From UBA1402 sp964575345 (GTDB lineage Bacteria > Bacteroidota > Bacteroidia > Bacteroidales > UBA1402): a DNA stretch of 35,266 nucleotides. This document shows positions 1 to 7,086 of the stretch, one piece after another. The stretch lies in contig CAZNQD010000017.1 of the NCBI GenBank assembly GCA_964575345.1, positions 1 through 35,266 of the forward strand, written 5' to 3'. Position 1 is the first letter of the stretch. Every line of letters starts with the position of its first letter. A model generated the notes under the pieces. That model ran no database searches and had not been told where the DNA came from. It saw only the letters and a list, made by a program, of their open reading frames with translations. The translations under genes and the position numbers were made by a program.

Positions 1-1
1 G

Positions 2-1060
2 GGAGAGCGCAACCTACTGGACGAAGAAACACTAAGACGCAATCAAGAGGGAATAGGCCGGCAGTTGGCCAAATTCCTCGATTTTAAAAGCACTGCCCCC
101 AATGCAGCAGAATTGGTAAACAATTACGACTGGATGAAAGGGTACAGTTTTTTGAATTTTATCCGGGATATAGGCAAACACCTTACCGTAAATTATATGA
201 TGGCCAAAGATTCCGTCAAAAAAAGACTGAGTGCCGACTCCAACGTGGGCATGTCTTTTACGGAATTTTCGTACCAACTTTTGCAGGGCTACGATTTTCT
301 ATACCTCAACGAGCACAAAAATTGTAAGTTACAAATGGGCGGCTCCGATCAATGGGGTAATATTACCACAGGGACAGAATTAATACGACGCAAAAACGGG
401 GGAGAAGCTTTTGCCCTGACCTGTCCTTTGATTACCAAGGCCGACGGAGGCAAATTTGGTAAGACCGAATCGGGCAATGTCTGGCTCGATCCGCGTTACA
501 CCACTCCATATAAATTTGTGCAATTTTGGTTGAATGTGAGCGATGCCGATGCCGAAAAATACATAAAGATATTTACCTTCCTCAGCCGCGAAGAAATCGA
601 TAATCTCAGTGTAGAACATTCTAAGGCTCCACATTTGAGATTGTTGCAAAAAAGACTGGCCGAAGAAGTCACCTGTATGGTTCATTCCAGAGAAGAATAC
701 GAGGCAGCTATGGAAGCGGCAGCCATACTTTTTGGCTCCTCTTCGGCCGAACAATTGCTCCGTCTGGACGAAAAAACCTTTTTAGATGTTTTCGAAGGAA
801 TCCCGGGTTTTCGGGTAAACCATGATTTATTTAAACAGGGTGTAAAAGCTGTTGATCTGCTGGCTGAACATTCCGCTGTTTTCCCATCGAAAGCCGAGAT
901 GCGCAAGATGGTACAAAATGGCGGCTTGTCTATAAACAAGAACAGGTGCCAGCAGTTTGATCAGCTTTTGGATGCTTCGTCCCTCTTGCATGGCCGCTAC
1001 CTTCTGATACAGAAAGGCAAAAAAAATTATTTTTTAATAACTGCAGCTTCCGAAAATTAA
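2..1060 (+). CDS. tyrS: Tyrosyl-tRNA synthetase, 5'-truncated by window edge
   Basis: Class I aminoacyl-tRNA synthetase that charges tRNA-Tyr in the cytoplasm. The frame is open from base 2, so the gene begins before the window; about 352 residues are visible, against roughly 430 for the family, and the N-terminal HIGH-containing part is missing. Visible marks are the start ERNLLDEETLRRN, the tyrosine/adenylate pocket segment QMGGSDQWGNI, the KMSKS-equivalent loop KFGKT followed by ESGNVWLD, and a C-terminal S4-type RNA-binding domain (FPSKAEMRKMVQNGGLSINKNR region, near bases 880-950). A TTG at base 65 could be taken for a start, but the reading frame upstream still matches TyrRS, so it is internal. 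No terminator is seen between its stop and the tRNA promoter. Identification is secure. Confidence 0.96.
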   Translation, partial: GERNLLDEETLRRNQEGIGRQLAKFLDFKSTAPNAAELVNNYDWMKGYSFLNFIRDIGKHLTVNYMMAKDSVKKRLSADSNVGMSFTEFSYQLLQGYDFLYLNEHKNCKLQMGGSDQWGNITTGTELIRRKNGGEAFALTCPLITKADGGKFGKTESGNVWLDPRYTTPYKFVQFWLNVSDADAEKYIKIFTFLSREEIDNLSVEHSKAPHLRLLQKRLAEEVTCMVHSREEYEAAMEAAAILFGSSSAEQLLRLDEKTFLDVFEGIPGFRVNHDLFKQGVKAVDLLAEHSAVFPSKAEMRKMVQNGGLSINKNRCQQFDQLLDASSLLHGRYLLIQKGKKNYFLITAASEN

Positions 1061-1093
1061 TAAAAATACTTGGCTTGTAACATAAAAAATACC

Positions 1094-1101
1094 TATCTTT
1101 G
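1094..1101 (+). promoter_or_regulatory. Bacteroidota -7 element for tRNA-Gln
   Basis: TATCTTTG matches the Bacteroidota -7 consensus TAnnTTTG. A TTG at 1070-1072 lies 21 bases upstream and could be the -33 element. It predicts a transcript starting near 1107, giving a short leader before the tRNA at 1131. Confidence 0.65.
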
Positions 1102-1130
1102 CGGCGCTTTTTCAGAAAGCTAAACAGGAT

Positions 1131-1204
1131 TGTCTCATGGTGTAATGGTAGCACTGCAGATTTTGGTTCTGCCTGTCGAAGTTCGAATCTTCGTGAGACA
1201 ACCA
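1131..1204 (+). tRNA. tRNA-Gln (anticodon TTG)
   Basis: The cloverleaf can be folded by hand. Acceptor arms TGTCTCA (1131-1137) and TGAGACA (1194-1200) pair perfectly. The anticodon stem GCAGA/TCTGC (1156-1160/1168-1172) encloses the loop TTTTGGT with anticodon TTG at 1163-1165. The T loop contains GTTCGAATC. The first pair is T-A, as is usual for bacterial tRNA-Gln. Base 1201 is the discriminator A and CCA is encoded at 1202-1204. Confidence 0.96.
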
Positions 1205-1205
1205 C

Positions 1206-1241
1206 AAAGCCCCCGGTTCAATTAGGAGCCGGGGGTTTTTT
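1206..1241 (+). terminator. Rho-independent terminator after tRNA-Gln
   Basis: Arms CCCCCGG (1210-1216) and CCGGGGG (1229-1235) form a GC-rich 7-bp stem. Flanking A/T pairs extend it, and a run of T follows from 1236. It lies immediately after the tRNA and separates it from the PspC operon. Confidence 0.9.
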
Positions 1242-1264
1242 AATTGTGAAAAAATCTTAAATCT

Positions 1265-1289
1265 TAGTACTATGTATTGCATAGTACTA
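1265..1289 (+). promoter_or_regulatory. Palindromic operator, probable PadR binding site
   Basis: Two perfect 10-base arms, TAGTACTATG (1265-1274) and CATAGTACTA (1280-1289), flank the 5-base centre TATTG. The centre holds the TTG (1277-1279) that sits 20 bases upstream of the -7 element at 1300-1307, so a protein bound here would cover the -33 region. The downstream operon encodes a PadR-family repressor, and PadR proteins are dimers that bind inverted repeats containing ATGT/ACAT-like halves. Autoregulation is inferred from this arrangement. Confidence 0.7.
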
Positions 1290-1299
1290 TATGTGATAT

Positions 1300-1307
1300 T
1301 ATCTTTG
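1300..1307 (+). promoter_or_regulatory. -7 element of the PspC-PadR-PspC operon
   Basis: TATCTTTG fits TAnnTTTG. With TTG at 1277-1279 as the -33 element the spacing is 20 bases, which is good for this phylum. Predicted start of transcription is near 1313, just before the leader hairpin at 1317-1339. Confidence 0.7.
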
Positions 1308-1316
1308 CTCCCGAAT

Positions 1317-1339
1317 ACCGGATTCTGACGTTAGAACCG
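1317..1339 (+). promoter_or_regulatory. 5'-leader hairpin of the PspC operon
   Basis: CCGG (1317-1320) pairs with CCGG (1336-1339), and TTCT (1322-1325) pairs with AGAA (1332-1335). One A is bulged and the loop is GACGTT. The stem lies within a few bases of the predicted transcript start. Its core TTCTGACGTTAGAA is almost identical to a hairpin in the same place in the helicase gene leader at 17686-17703. Function unknown; it could protect the mRNA 5' end or bind a regulator. Confidence 0.5.
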
Positions 1340-1362
1340 GACTAAATCAAATAATAAAACTC

Positions 1363-1935
1363 ATGAAAAAAGTTGTTTCAAAAGGGATTGGGGGCTATTC
1401 TTTCCAAATGGAAGAAGATGCCTGGCGCATTTTGCAGGATTACATTGAACAATTTAAGACCAAGCTGGGAGAAGCCGAAGATGTCTCAGAAATCATGGAC
1501 GATATCGAGGCCCGCATTGCCGAAATTCTTCGGGAAGAAATCAGTTCTCCCAATCAGGTTGTGGGTGAAGGACTGATACGACAAGTAGTGGCACGAATGG
1601 GTATGCCGGACGGCAGCAATGATTTTACCGAATATCACGTGCCCTATACTTCGAACAAAAGAGGAGCCTCGCGCAGGCTCTTCCGTAATCCCGATGACCG
1701 TAAGATCGGCGGAGTTTGCGGAGGTCTGGGAGCCTATTTGGGTGTAGATGCCACTCTGTTGAGGATTTTGTTTTTACTGGGCCTTATTATGGGATTCTTG
1801 ACGTTTTGGATATACATTATTTTATGGATCTGTGTGCAAGACGCAAGGACACCGGCCCAAAAACTGCAAATGCAGGGACTTCCGGTGACGGCAGAAAATT
1901 TATTGCGTTATTCAGTTAAACAATCAGAGAAATGA
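1363..1935 (+). CDS. PspC-domain membrane protein (first copy)
   Basis: 190-residue protein. Residues about 1-85 form a soluble module (KGIGGYSFQMEEDAWRIL, then DIEARIAEIL) that recurs at the start of the third gene of this operon. Residues about 104-163 form a PspC domain (RRLFRNPDDRKIGGVCGGLG then AYLGVDATLLR) with one or two hydrophobic segments between 132 and 157. PspC was named for the phage-shock envelope-stress response of Enterobacteria, but in Bacteroidota the role of these proteins is not established. The ATG at 1363 follows the predicted promoter by about 50 bases. The stop overlaps the PadR start (ATGA), so the two are probably translationally coupled. Domain call is firm; function is not. 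Confidence 0.88.
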   Translation: MKKVVSKGIGGYSFQMEEDAWRILQDYIEQFKTKLGEAEDVSEIMDDIEARIAEILREEISSPNQVVGEGLIRQVVARMGMPDGSNDFTEYHVPYTSNKRGASRRLFRNPDDRKIGGVCGGLGAYLGVDATLLRILFLLGLIMGFLTFWIYIILWICVQDARTPAQKLQMQGLPVTAENLLRYSVKQSEK

Positions 1936-2279
1936 ACCAGGAAATAAATACAGACAATGTTAAGGCTCAGATGAGAAAGGGGATCCTGGAATACAGTATT
2001 TTATCCATCTTGTCCAAGGGGGATGAATACGCCTCTTCCCTGATCAAAATTCTAAAAGACGCCCGGATGATTGTGGTGGAGGGGACCTTGTATCCTCTGC
2101 TTACCAGGCAAAAGAACCAGGGTTTACTCAATTATCGTTGGGAGGAATCGCCTCAGGGGCCTCCCCGTAAGTATTACAGCATCACGGACAAGGGCAGGGA
2201 AATGCTCTCGGAACTTGATGTGACCTGGAAGGAAATTATTGATAGTATAGAAATAATACGTAATACCCCAAATCAATGA
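1932..2279 (+). CDS. PadR-family transcriptional repressor
   Basis: 115-residue winged helix-turn-helix protein. It shows the family hallmarks: an N-terminal helix (QMRKGILEYSILSIL), the recognition region with VVEGTLYPLLTRQKNQGLL, and the wing with GPPRKYYSITDKGREML. It lacks the long C-terminal domain of larger PadR proteins, so it belongs to the short type and should dimerise through its C-terminal helix (residues about 90-115). It lies between two PspC-domain genes, overlapping both by ATGA junctions, so the three are one unit. The palindrome at 1265-1289 over the operon promoter is its likely target, which would make it an autorepressor. The inducing signal is unknown. Confidence 0.93.
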   Translation: MNQEINTDNVKAQMRKGILEYSILSILSKGDEYASSLIKILKDARMIVVEGTLYPLLTRQKNQGLLNYRWEESPQGPPRKYYSITDKGREMLSELDVTWKEIIDSIEIIRNTPNQ

Positions 2280-3814
2280 AAAATGTAATTAAAGTGAGCA
2301 TTGGCCGCTGGGCCTTTACCTTGAACGAGGAGGCCTATGCTTTGCTGGAAAACTTTTTGGACCAGCTCAAGGCCTATTATGAAAAGGAAGCTGATGCAGA
2401 TCAGCGGGTTCAGGACATCGAAAGCCGCATAGGGGAGTACTTGTCGGATTGTATCAAGTCAATCGATCAGGTGGTGGACGAGAAACAGATCCGGCAGGCC
2501 ATTGAGTCGCTGAATTTGCCCGATTTCGGAGAACAGGCTGCTTCGGCAGGCAGTAGCACTTCAACTGAAAGCAGTAATTACACACGGAGTCCCAAACGGC
2601 TGTATCGTAGCGCAGAACGCAAGGTGCTGGGGGGAGTCTTCAGCGGCATGGGCGAATATTTTGGAATAGATCCTGTTGGCCTGAGGCTTTTGTATGTGGT
2701 TTTTGTTGTGATCGGATTGTTTAGTTTCCGCTTTAATATAGGCGACCATGCTCATTTCCGCCTGTTTGGCATGGGAGGTATTACTACTTTTCTTCTGATT
2801 ATGTATATAGTTATGTGGATTGTAGTGCCTTTGGCCCGAACACCCCAGGAGAAAAGAGCTATGAGGGGAGGACGAAGTTCAGCCCGCAGGGTTGTTCATG
2901 ATTTGGGAACTCAGCCCGACAGCAATTACCGCGAGAGCAGGAATTCCAGCCTGGGCAGTTTTTTGATCAGCTTTATCCGGATTTTTGTAAGTGTTGTTTT
3001 AATTCTGATTGGAGCCTCCGGCTTGCTGGTCTTGCCTATGTTATTGTATTTTTGGGATATACCCGCCGATTGGTTTGGTTATCTGGAATTATTGCCTTTG
3101 CATCCCGGCTTGCTCTGGTTCAAGGTATTAACATTAATTGCTGTTTTTGTGCCATTACTGTTGTTCTTGTACGAAGGAATAGTCCTGTTGTTTAAACTGC
3201 GAGTGCGTAAATTAAACCTGGGAGTTATCTTTCTCACCATTTGGATATTATCTCTTTTTATACTTGCTTTCAGCAGTTTGCTTGCCAGCCGTGCGTTTTG
3301 GGCTGAGGGAAAATATCAGAATACAGAAGCTCTGCCTCTGCCCTCGGATACCTTATATCTAGAGATGACTGCCGATTTTTCTTCGCCTGAACAATTTATC
3401 TGTACTTGCGAAGATGAATTCTTTGTTTATTGCAACAAAAGCAGCTCCGATAACAAATTTATCTATATTCTCCCCCAAATCCGCCTGAGCAGCGGGGATA
3501 CACCCGAAATAACCCAAAAAGTGAATTTAAGGGCCAAAAACAACTTTATTGCTCAAATGAAGGCCGAAGATGCCATTGATTTTGTAAAACTGGAAGGAAA
3601 CAAAATTAAAGTCAGCCCTTTATATTTTGACAAAGAGAAACCCTGGACCTTCGAACAAATGAGCCTGCATTTGAATTTACCCGAAAATTGTATCCTATAC
3701 GTACAGGGGAAAAAGGGTAAATGGCAGGAAATGAAGCCTGACAGAAGCTCGTTTTATCCTTTTGTGGGTTATACCAACGAAAATAAAGGCTTTATAATTA
3801 ATAAGTTATTCTAA
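2276..3814 (+). CDS. Large PspC-domain multi-pass membrane protein
   Basis: 512 residues. Residues 1-85 (KVSIGRWAFTLNEEAYALLE, then DIESRIGEYLSDCI and QIRQAIESLNLP) repeat the N-terminal module of the first gene of the operon. A Ser/Thr-rich linker leads to a PspC domain at about 107-190 (KRLYRSAERKVLGGVFSGMG). The loop between its hydrophobic segments is expanded (HAHFRLFGMGG). Further membrane segments lie near 226-258, 281-306 and 313-337, and a soluble tail of about 170 residues follows, probably on one face of the inner membrane. Start overlaps the PadR stop (ATGA). A strong terminator follows. This looks like a sensor or effector partner of the smaller PspC protein; that is inference. 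Confidence 0.87.
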   Translation: MKNVIKVSIGRWAFTLNEEAYALLENFLDQLKAYYEKEADADQRVQDIESRIGEYLSDCIKSIDQVVDEKQIRQAIESLNLPDFGEQAASAGSSTSTESSNYTRSPKRLYRSAERKVLGGVFSGMGEYFGIDPVGLRLLYVVFVVIGLFSFRFNIGDHAHFRLFGMGGITTFLLIMYIVMWIVVPLARTPQEKRAMRGGRSSARRVVHDLGTQPDSNYRESRNSSLGSFLISFIRIFVSVVLILIGASGLLVLPMLLYFWDIPADWFGYLELLPLHPGLLWFKVLTLIAVFVPLLLFLYEGIVLLFKLRVRKLNLGVIFLTIWILSLFILAFSSLLASRAFWAEGKYQNTEALPLPSDTLYLEMTADFSSPEQFICTCEDEFFVYCNKSSSDNKFIYILPQIRLSSGDTPEITQKVNLRAKNNFIAQMKAEDAIDFVKLEGNKIKVSPLYFDKEKPWTFEQMSLHLNLPENCILYVQGKKGKWQEMKPDRSSFYPFVGYTNENKGFIINKLF

Positions 3815-3844
3815 GTAAAGCACCATCATTCAGATCAGTTTACC

Positions 3845-3884
3845 AATCCTCCGGAACTTGCTTTTGCTTCCGGAGGATTTTTTT
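3845..3884 (+). terminator. Rho-independent terminator of the PspC operon
   Basis: Twelve-base perfect arms AATCCTCCGGAA (3845-3856) and TTCCGGAGGATT (3868-3879) with an 11-base loop and a T run to 3884. It ends the plus-strand operon, and because the arms are flanked by A and T runs it may also serve purN coming from the other side. Confidence 0.93.
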
Positions 3885-3916
3885 GATAAAGTCCGATATT
3901 CAAAAAGTTGAAACTA

Positions 3917-4495
3917 TTATTCCTTCAAAAGTTTATCTATAATCCTTGGATAATGCAGGTATTCCAGTTCGTGTACACGCTGCGCAAGCTCCGAAGGTGT
4001 ATCCGAAGCCAGTACCTGACAGCTGGTCTGAAAAATAATGTTTCCCCGGTCGTAGTGTTCGTTTACGTAGTGGATGGTAATGCCGGATTCCTTTTCGCCT
4101 GCCTGTATAACCGCTTCGTGCACCCGTTCGCCATACATGCCTTTGCCTCCGAATTTGGGCAATAGTGCGGGATGAATGTTTACTATTTTGTTGGGGTAGG
4201 CCTGAATAATTTCAGAGGGAATTTTTTGAAGATAACCTGCCAGAACAATAAAATTAATTTGATTTTCCTGCAACAGTTGCATTATGTTTCCCTCTTCCAT
4301 GTCTGTTTTTTCAAAGGCATAGGAGGCAATATGGAGCTTTTTCCCCCTCTCGAGCACGTAGGCATTTTTTTTGTTGGACAGGAATAAAACAATTTCCACG
4401 TCTTCCCTTCCGGCGAAATAACGGGCAATATTTTCGGCGTTGGAGCCGGAACCGGAGGCAAAAATGGCCAGACGATGCTTTTGGAGATAGTTCAT
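3917..4495 (-). CDS. purN: Phosphoribosylglycinamide formyltransferase
   Basis: Transfers a formyl group from 10-formyl-tetrahydrofolate to GAR in purine biosynthesis (cytoplasmic). At 192 residues it has the normal length. The N-terminal phosphate-binding loop reads FASGSGSNA (12-20). The catalytic triad is visible as Asn106 and His108 in IVNIHPALLP and Asp149 in HYDRGNIIF. It diverges from acpP; a -7-like element lies at 4557-4564. Identification is secure. Confidence 0.96.
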   Translation of the reverse strand: MNYLQKHRLAIFASGSGSNAENIARYFAGREDVEIVLFLSNKKNAYVLERGKKLHIASYAFEKTDMEEGNIMQLLQENQINFIVLAGYLQKIPSEIIQAYPNKIVNIHPALLPKFGGKGMYGERVHEAVIQAGEKESGITIHYVNEHYDRGNIIFQTSCQVLASDTPSELAQRVHELEYLHYPRIIDKLLKE

Positions 4496-4556
4496 AATTT
4501 ACAGATATTCAGTAATCTATTGAAATGTGAAAAGAGTTTTTAGAATATTTACAGCA

Positions 4557-4564
4557 CAAAATTA
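4557..4564 (-). promoter_or_regulatory. Putative -7 element for purN
   Basis: On the minus strand this reads TAATTTTG, matching TAnnTTTG, about 60 bases upstream of the purN ATG. I see no convincing -33 TTG at the right distance, so this is tentative. Confidence 0.4.
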
Positions 4565-4585
4565 GCGTTTGTTTGAAATATTTCA

Positions 4586-4593
4586 TTCCTTTG
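4586..4593 (+). promoter_or_regulatory. Putative -7 element for acpP
   Basis: TTCCTTTG differs from TAnnTTTG at one base. It lies 54 bases before the acpP ATG and back to back with the purN element. A small leader stem TCTCAA (4597-4602) / TTGAGA (4609-4614) with an all-T loop follows at once. Confidence 0.4.
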
Positions 4594-4647
4594 TCGTCTC
4601 AATTTTTTTTGAGATGAACCTATTTATTCACTAAAAAATTAACTGTT

Positions 4648-4887
4648 ATGTCTGAAACTGCAGATAAAGTTAAATCGATTATTGCGGAAAAACTGGGCAT
4701 CGAGCTTTCGCAAGTTACTCCTGCTGCAAGCTTTACCAATGATCTTGGTGCTGACTCTCTCGACACAGTAGAGTTGATTATGAGTTTCGAATCAGAATTT
4801 GGCATTAGTATTCCTGATGAAGAGGCCGAAAAGATCACAACAGTGAGTGATGCAATCGATTACGTTGAAAAAACTCTGAACAAATAA
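4648..4887 (+). CDS. acpP: Acyl carrier protein
   Basis: 79-residue acidic carrier of growing acyl chains in type II fatty acid synthesis. The phosphopantetheine attachment site is Ser37 in GADSLDTVEL. The third helix segment (PDEEAEKITTVSDAIDYV) is typical. It is followed 70 bases later by fabF, the enzyme that extends the chain on ACP, an order common in bacteria. Identification is secure. Confidence 0.98.
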   Translation: MSETADKVKSIIAEKLGIELSQVTPAASFTNDLGADSLDTVELIMSFESEFGISIPDEEAEKITTVSDAIDYVEKTLNK

Positions 4888-4957
4888 TTCCGTACAGGGA
4901 GTTCCCGGTATATAAGAGGAAAACCGAGCACGGAACTTCTTGAACAATTCCTAAAAA

Positions 4958-6223
4958 ATGGAATTAAAGAGAGTTGTCGTAACAGGCCTTGGAGCTATTA
5001 CCCCCTTGGGTAATTCCGTATCAGAATACTGGACGGGATTACTCGACGGAGTAAGTGGTTCCGGGCCTATTTCACGTTTTGATACTACGTATTTTAAAAC
5101 AAAATTTGCCTGCGAGGTAAAAAATTATAATTCAGAAGATTTTTTCGACCGCAAGGAAGTTCGCAAGTACGACCTTTTTGCACAATATGCCATAATTGCG
5201 GCTAAAGAAGCCATTTCCGATTCTTGCCTGATACCGGAGAAGGAGGATTTAGATAGAATCGGGGTAATCTGGGGTGCCGGTATCGGCGGTATTCAGAGTT
5301 TTGAGAACGAAGTGGCCGGTTTTGCCACCGGAGACGGAAAACCCAGATTCAGTCCTTTTTTTGTTCCCCGAATGATTGCCGATCTGTCGGCAGGACATAT
5401 TTCAATTATGTACGGCTTCAGGGGGCCTAATTATTGCACTGTATCAGCTTGCGCCTCTTCGAATAATGCTTTTTTTGACGCATTTAATTATATCCGCCTG
5501 GGCAAAGCCAATGCTATTGTTTGCGGAGGTTCCGAAGCAGCCATTACCCCTTGTGGAATAGGAGGATTCAACGCCATGCACGCCATTTCTACACGCAACG
5601 AAGATTACGCCACCGCCAGCAGGCCCTTCAGCAAAAGCCGCGACGGTTTTGTGCTGGGCGAAGGAGGAGCTTGTCTGATCTTCGAAGAACTGGAACACGC
5701 ACTGGCCCGCAAGGCCCGTATTTATGCCGAGGTAGCCGGTTGTGGATTATCGGCCGATGCTTACCACATTACAGCCCCTCATCCCGATGGCCTGGGTGCC
5801 ACCAAAGTAATGGCAAATGCACTGGAAGATGCCGGGATGCAGCCCCAGGATATTGATTACATTAATGTGCACGGCACTTCGACTCCTTTGGGTGATATTG
5901 CCGAAGTAAAGGCTATCCAACGAATTTTTGGTGAACACGCCTACAAATTAAACGTCAGTTCCACCAAATCAATGACCGGCCACCTGCTGGGTGCAGCCGG
6001 AGCGATAGAATCTGTTGCCTGCATCAAGGCCATACAGGAAAACATCATTCCTCCCACCATCAATTTTACCGAAGGAGACGAAGATCCCGAAATCGATTAC
6101 GGTATTAACTTTACTTTTGGAAAAGCCTGTAAACGCGAAGTTCGTGCCGCTTTGTCCAATACTTTCGGATTTGGAGGGCATAATGCCAGCATTATTTTCA
6201 AGAAGTGGAACAAAGGCGTATAA
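4958..6223 (+). CDS. fabF: 3-oxoacyl-[acyl-carrier-protein] synthase II
   Basis: Condensing enzyme that elongates acyl-ACP with malonyl-ACP. It is 421 residues, slightly longer than the 413 typical of E. coli. The thiolase-fold catalytic residues are all visible: Cys165 in TVSACASS, His305 in NVHGTSTPLGD and His342 in SMTGHLLGAAG. The C-terminal GFGGHNASIIF is also characteristic. It belongs to the acpP-fabF-rnc cluster, and its last 19 bases overlap the proposed rnc start. Confidence 0.97.
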   Translation: MELKRVVVTGLGAITPLGNSVSEYWTGLLDGVSGSGPISRFDTTYFKTKFACEVKNYNSEDFFDRKEVRKYDLFAQYAIIAAKEAISDSCLIPEKEDLDRIGVIWGAGIGGIQSFENEVAGFATGDGKPRFSPFFVPRMIADLSAGHISIMYGFRGPNYCTVSACASSNNAFFDAFNYIRLGKANAIVCGGSEAAITPCGIGGFNAMHAISTRNEDYATASRPFSKSRDGFVLGEGGACLIFEELEHALARKARIYAEVAGCGLSADAYHITAPHPDGLGATKVMANALEDAGMQPQDIDYINVHGTSTPLGDIAEVKAIQRIFGEHAYKLNVSSTKSMTGHLLGAAGAIESVACIKAIQENIIPPTINFTEGDEDPEIDYGINFTFGKACKREVRAALSNTFGFGGHNASIIFKKWNKGV

Positions 6224-6987
6224 CTTTTCCTTTTTTTTTCAGCAAAGCTTTTTATAAAAAGAAAAACAGGGAATCGTATTCTGTTTTCAGAAAGATTCTT
6301 GGATTTTATCCCCGTGATCTGGCTTTGTATGAATTGGCTTTTCGACACAAATCGGCCTCGATAAGGGGACGCGATGGCGTTTTACTCAATAATGAACGTC
6401 TTGAATTTCTTGGAGATGCCGTATTGAATGTGTTGGTGACCGATTTGCTCTTCAGCCATTTTCAAAGCGAAGGAGAAGGATTCCTCACCAACACCCGATC
6501 AAAAATTGTACAGCGGGAAACCTTAAACAACATAGCTCTGGAACTGGGTTTGGATAAATGGGTACTCAAGGCCGAACATGCTTCATCTCCCAGGCAATCC
6601 ATTTTCGGGAACACTCTCGAAGCTCTTATAGGAGCCATCTATCTGGATAAAGGCTACCGCAGTTGCAAGCGTTTTCTCAAGAAGAAAATCATACAGCGAT
6701 TCATTGATATTGAACATATTGCCAATCAGGAAATTAACTTCAAATCAAAAATTATTGAGTGGAGCCAGCATCAAAAAGTCAAATTGAATTTTGAACTTAT
6801 TGAGCTGCCTGTTGAGGAAAAATCACCGCTCAATTTCGAAGCCCGTCTTTATTTAAACGGCATTTATGTAGCTTGCGGCAAAGGCTACACCAAAAAGCAG
6901 GCCCAGCAAAAAGCAGCTCAGGATGCGATTGTCGTTGTTGAAAGCCGGCAAAGTCTGTATGCCGACATTATGGCTGCCGGCATCTAG
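6205..6987 (+). CDS. rnc: Ribonuclease III
   Basis: Double-strand RNA endonuclease for rRNA and mRNA processing. At 260 residues it has an N-terminal basic extension usual in Bacteroidota, a nuclease domain with signature NERLEFLGDAVL (63-74), and a C-terminal double-strand RNA-binding domain (about 178-250, ending KKQAQQKAAQDAI). The GTG at 6205, inside the end of fabF, is chosen because no ATG, GTG or TTG lies in frame between it and the conserved ESYSVFRKILGFYP. Metal ligands Glu64, Glu67, Asp71 and Glu139 are present; the position equivalent to E. coli Asp114 is Asn136 (FGNTLEAL). Identification is secure; the start is moderately sure. Confidence 0.95.
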   Translation: MEQRRITFPFFFSKAFYKKKNRESYSVFRKILGFYPRDLALYELAFRHKSASIRGRDGVLLNNERLEFLGDAVLNVLVTDLLFSHFQSEGEGFLTNTRSKIVQRETLNNIALELGLDKWVLKAEHASSPRQSIFGNTLEALIGAIYLDKGYRSCKRFLKKKIIQRFIDIEHIANQEINFKSKIIEWSQHQKVKLNFELIELPVEEKSPLNFEARLYLNGIYVACGKGYTKKQAQQKAAQDAIVVVESRQSLYADIMAAGI

Positions 6988-7052
6988 CGAAAAATACAGG
7001 AAAATTATTTTTGAAATTTTATTCCCGGCTTGAATGCTGTTGAAAAATGCAT

Positions 7053-7060
7053 TACTTTTG
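7053..7060 (+). promoter_or_regulatory. -7 element upstream of the GH3-like gene
   Basis: TACTTTTG fits TAnnTTTG, and a TTG at 7030-7032 lies 20 bases before it, the preferred spacing. It places the transcript start near 7066. That supports the ATG at 7087 as the start of the next gene, against the TTG at 7030. Confidence 0.55.
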
Positions 7061-7086
7061 AAGCTGATATTCAAGCCCCCTGTGCT

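Noticed and set aside
7030..7086. TTG start for the GH3-like gene
   Set aside because: A promoter element at 7053-7060 lies inside this stretch, so translation more likely begins at ATG 7087.
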